Shown: one piece after another, positions 61,216 through 64,000 of the stretch | Position numbering within the stretch: the stretch's first letter is position 1 | Layout of the letters: each line of letters starts with the position of its first letter | Source: Streptomyces sp. AA1529 | GTDB taxonomy: Bacteria; Actinomycetota; Actinomycetes; Streptomycetales; Streptomycetaceae | NCBI RefSeq assembly: GCF_000280905.1 | Contig: NZ_ALAP01000009.1 | Location: forward strand, 1 to 64,000 | DNA length: 64,000 nt | Direction of reading: 5' to 3' | The notes under the pieces: generated by a model | The model's input: the letters and a program-made list of their open reading frames with translations, nothing else | The model's database searches: none | Told to the model about the DNA's origin: nothing | Translations under genes and position numbers: made by a program

Positions 61216-64000
61216 CTATCCGGCCCCCGGCGCGGCCCCCGGCGTCACCTGGCGGGCCGCCCGCTCCATCGCGCTGGCCAGCAGCGCCAGATCCGTCGGC
61301 CCGTTGCCCAGCTCCCGTACCTGGCGGCGCGCGGGAGGGTCCCCGGCGCGCGCCCAGTCCAACGGCACCACCGTGGGCCGCAGCGTCGCGGTCCGGGGGA
61401 TCCGGCCGGTGACCCGGCCCGCCTGGAAGGCGACCGGCACCCCGCCCACCACGGTGCCCTCCGGCCCCCGCCGCTGACGCAGGGTCAGGGTGCCCCGGCC
61501 GCGCGGCGTGCCCTCGGCGCCGCGCTCGCCGCCGGTCAGCTCCACATGCAGCGCCGCCGTACGGGCCGGTGCCGTGTGCACCGTCCGGTCGGCACGGCCG
61601 GTCGCCGCGATCACATGCACGCCGAGCCGGCTCCCCGCCCGGGCCACCGCCTCCAGTGCCCGGACCACCGAACCGGCCGCGGGGCGGCCGGGGTTGCCCA
61701 GCGCCGGGTCGACCAGCGTGTCGAAATCGTCCACCAGCACCACGAGCCGGGGCGGCACGCCGCCGGGCCCCAGCGGGGAGGGCGACGTCAGCGGGGGCGC
61801 CGCGGCGTCGCCGTCCGGCCCGCCGGTACGCCGCGAACCAGGGGAGTCGGCGGCACCGGTGCCACCGGTGGAATCGGTGCGGGCCGCGTCGGCGCCGGAC
61901 CCCTCGGTACGGGGCGCCGCGGCCGTCCCCGGCTCCGCGGCCGGCTGGTCCCCGGGCCGCGCCTCGGTGCGCCGCAGCCGGAGGGTGCGCCGGGTACCGT
62001 CCGGCTCGGGCTCGGCCGCCCCGCCGCCCCGGACGGCTCGGTCGCCCGGATCCGGCTCCGGCCGCCGGGCGGCCCCGCCCCCGGCCGCCGCGGGTGCCCC
62101 GACGGGCCCGCCGGGCGCCCCGGGCTGCTGCGGCAGCGCCTCCAGTCCCGCACCGCTTCCGGCACCGGGCCTTCCGCCGCCCTGGGTTCCGCGCCCGCCC
62201 GCGGCGCGGTCCTCCGGGGCACCGCCGTGCGCCCCGGACCGCTGGGCGGCCACGGCGGCCCGCTCCTCGGGTGCCCGGGCGGGCGCCGGGACCTGCACGC
62301 CCTCCCCGGCCCGCGGCTCGGCGGCCGCCTCCCGCACCGGTTCCCGCTCCGGCGCCTGCCGGGGAGCCACCACCCGTCCGGAGGGGCGGGCGGCCGAGCG
62401 CACATACTCCTCGAAGCTGCTCTCGTCACCGATCAGTTCGGCCCGCCGCTTCAGCTCGGCGCTCAGCGACTGCGCGAACTGCCGCATCCGCACCGGGTCG
62501 CCCGCCGTCAGCCGCGCCGTGGTGTGCGGCAGTTCCTCGCACACCCGCAACCCGTCCCCGGCGTCCGCACCGGCGCCGTCCACCAGCACCAGCGCGAGCC
62601 GGTCGGGGCGCTCCCCGGCGGCGAGGGAGGCCGCCAGCGAGCGGAGCAGTTCGGTCTTGCCGGATCCGGGGCCGCCGCTGACGAAGGCGTGCCCCGGCAG
62701 GGCGCGGCCCGCTGCGCCGGTGTCGCCCTCGGGGACGGCGGGCGCCATCCCGGCGGGCAGCGCCGACAGGTCCGAGAGGTCGGCCTCCAGCGGTCCGTGC
62801 GGGCCCGCGCCGAAGACCAGCGGGACCCGGCCCGCAGTGCCGGCGGCCCGCTCCGACCAGCGGGCGAGCAGCGCGGCGGGGGTCGCCCTGGCCAGCCCCA
62901 GCTCCTCCAGCAGCCGGCACTGCTCGGGCAGGGTCACGGTCGGGGCCGCCGACGCGTCGGTGTCCGCGCCCTCCGGTTCCCGCAGTGGTGCCAGGGCCCG
63001 CGCGAACCGCTCGGCCCATGCCGCCGACACCGCGTCCACGGTGGCCACGGGCCCGCCCGGCGCCCCCGGGCCGCCGCCCGCCGCGGCCCATCGGCCCGGC
63101 CCGTCGTGCGGTTCCCGGCCGGGCCGGTCCTGCGGTTCCCCGCCGGGAGCCGCCGCCCCGCCCGGAGCCGGGGCCCGGCCGTCCCGGCGCTGCTCGCCGC
63201 GCGGGGCGCCGTCTCCGTTCCGGGTGCGGTGTCCGACCCGGCCTCCCCGGGCGCCGTGCCCCTCGCCTCCGGCCGGTGCGTCCGGGCGCTCCGGGGTGCT
63301 GCGCGGGGCCGGCCGTCCGGCGGGGTGCAGGACCTTGACCGCCGTGGCGACGTCGCCGCTCAGCAGGGCGACCGTGCCGCACTCGGCGAACCCGGGGCAG
63401 GCGCCGTCCGCCGCTTCGAGGGTCGCGGTCAGCGGCGAGGACGGGCTGGCGGGCGGCGTCTCGGCCAGGCAGAGCAGATGGATACCGGCGGCCGGGCCCT
63501 CCCGCGCCAGCCGGGCCGTGCTCGCGCGCAGCGCCGCGGTGCCGGGGTCGCCGTCCACCACCACGACCGCGGCGGGGCCGCGGCCCCCCGCCGGGCGGGG
63601 AGCCGAGCCCTGGGCCTCCAGCCGCCGTACCAGCTCCGCCGTGCGCGCGGCCGCCTGGTCGTGGTCGTAGGCCGTCAGCAGTCCGCAGTCCTGGCCGTGC
63701 CCCGGGCGCAGATGGGGCAGCCAGCCGAGCCACGCCCACTCCTGCTGCCGCGCCTGGGCGCTGCGCGCCGGGTCGGCCGACAGCAGGACGACCTCCAGCG
63801 CGCTGGGCCCGTGCAGGGCCGTCAACTGCGCGAGCACGGACCGGGCCAGTCCGGCCAGCCGCGCCCGCGGCCCGGCCAGCCCGAGCGCGCCCGCGCGGCG
63901 CAGGTCGGCGGTGACCGTGTCGCCCTGCCCGCCGGCGCGGTGCGCGATGCCGAGCCGCACGGTCAGCGCGTCCGGATGCTCCGGGCCCCGCTCCCACAGC
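61216..64000 (-). CDS. FtsK/SpoIIIE-type ATPase, 5' end beyond the window
   Basis: The visible 927 residues lack the N-terminus; the frame is open to the right edge with ERGPEHPDALTVRLGIAHR-type sequence typical of these proteins. LLVFGAGP-like and PLVFGAGPHGPLEADLSDL regions precede Walker A FVSGGPGSGKTELLRSLAA (window about 62650-62690). Walker B LVVLVDDFDTLVDP is near 61710-61755. Between them lies a Pro/Gly/Arg-rich insertion of about 200 residues, unusual inside an ATPase domain. A further low-complexity stretch is near 63050-63300. Large streptomycete FtsK/SpoIIIE proteins with FHA domains and type VII secretion EccC are related. The exact role cannot be decided without the N-terminus. 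Confidence 0.85.
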   Translation of the reverse strand, partial: LWERGPEHPDALTVRLGIAHRAGGQGDTVTADLRRAGALGLAGPRARLAGLARSVLAQLTALHGPSALEVVLLSADPARSAQARQQEWAWLGWLPHLRPGHGQDCGLLTAYDHDQAAARTAELVRRLEAQGSAPRPAGGRGPAAVVVVDGDPGTAALRASTARLAREGPAAGIHLLCLAETPPASPSSPLTATLEAADGACPGFAECGTVALLSGDVATAVKVLHPAGRPAPRSTPERPDAPAGGEGHGARGGRVGHRTRNGDGAPRGEQRRDGRAPAPGGAAAPGGEPQDRPGREPHDGPGRWAAAGGGPGAPGGPVATVDAVSAAWAERFARALAPLREPEGADTDASAAPTVTLPEQCRLLEELGLARATPAALLARWSERAAGTAGRVPLVFGAGPHGPLEADLSDLSALPAGMAPAVPEGDTGAAGRALPGHAFVSGGPGSGKTELLRSLAASLAAGERPDRLALVLVDGAGADAGDGLRVCEELPHTTARLTAGDPVRMRQFAQSLSAELKRRAELIGDESSFEEYVRSAARPSGRVVAPRQAPEREPVREAAAEPRAGEGVQVPAPARAPEERAAVAAQRSGAHGGAPEDRAAGGRGTQGGGRPGAGSGAGLEALPQQPGAPGGPVGAPAAAGGGAARRPEPDPGDRAVRGGGAAEPEPDGTRRTLRLRRTEARPGDQPAAEPGTAAAPRTEGSGADAARTDSTGGTGAADSPGSRRTGGPDGDAAAPPLTSPSPLGPGGVPPRLVVLVDDFDTLVDPALGNPGRPAAGSVVRALEAVARAGSRLGVHVIAATGRADRTVHTAPARTAALHVELTGGERGAEGTPRGRGTLTLRQRRGPEGTVVGGVPVAFQAGRVTGRIPRTATLRPTVVPLDWARAGDPPARRQVRELGNGPTDLALLASAMERAARQVTPGAAPGAG

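Overview
The window is very GC-rich DNA with long uninterrupted frames, GTG starts, ATGA/GTGA gene overlaps and many start codons sitting 5-7 nt after a -10-like hexamer. Together with the gene content (mtrA-mtrB-lpqB, long-form hpf, secA without a zinc tail, a giant NAD-glutamate dehydrogenase) this points to a Streptomyces or close relative. I saw no rRNA, tRNA, CRISPR array, insertion sequence or prophage.

Region 1 (1-7.7 kb): a divergent alpha/beta hydrolase and GlxA-type regulator pair, then a minus-strand operon for a membrane protein, a DUF4129 protein, a DUF4350 protein, a MoxR ATPase and a DUF58 protein. Region 2 (7.8-29.6 kb) is housekeeping: mtnA, mtrA-mtrB-lpqB, a ComF-like protein, hpf, a NarL-type response regulator, a YcaQ-like winged-helix protein, an acetyltransferase, secA, three small conserved actinobacterial genes and an NAD-dependent glutamate dehydrogenase. 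Three strong hairpin terminators follow hpf, secA and the dehydrogenase. secA has a short TTA-containing reading frame over its start.

Region 3 (29.65-61.17 kb) is a large cell-envelope glycan locus. It holds three CDP-polyol:polyol-phosphate transferase-like (TagB/TagF) proteins, two of them fused to an N-terminal GT2 domain. It also has three GT4-type proteins, a separate GT2, two membrane O-acyltransferases, a methyltransferase and a GT-C protein resembling mycobacterial AftB. Four enzymes have the right families to make UDP-2,3-diacetamido-2,3-dideoxy-glucuronic acid (WbpA/B/E/D type). Finally there is a nearly complete mycobacterial-type decaprenylphosphoryl-arabinose route: UbiA phosphoribosyltransferase, PAP2 phosphatase, DprE1, DprE2 and a GtrA-type membrane protein. 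The simplest reading is that the locus builds an arabinose-containing, polyol-phosphate wall glycan decorated with diacetamido-uronic acid and acyl/methyl groups, in an organism without mycolyl-arabinogalactan. No dedicated polymer exporter, polymerase, CDP-polyol synthase or ligase is visible, so those must lie elsewhere. AT-rich TGATTT/AATCA elements stand before three of its operons and may be a shared control site. The DprE1 has alanine where mycobacterial DprE1 has the benzothiazinone-reactive cysteine.

Region 4 (61.2-64 kb) is the 3' part of an FtsK/SpoIIIE-type ATPase gene that runs off the right edge.
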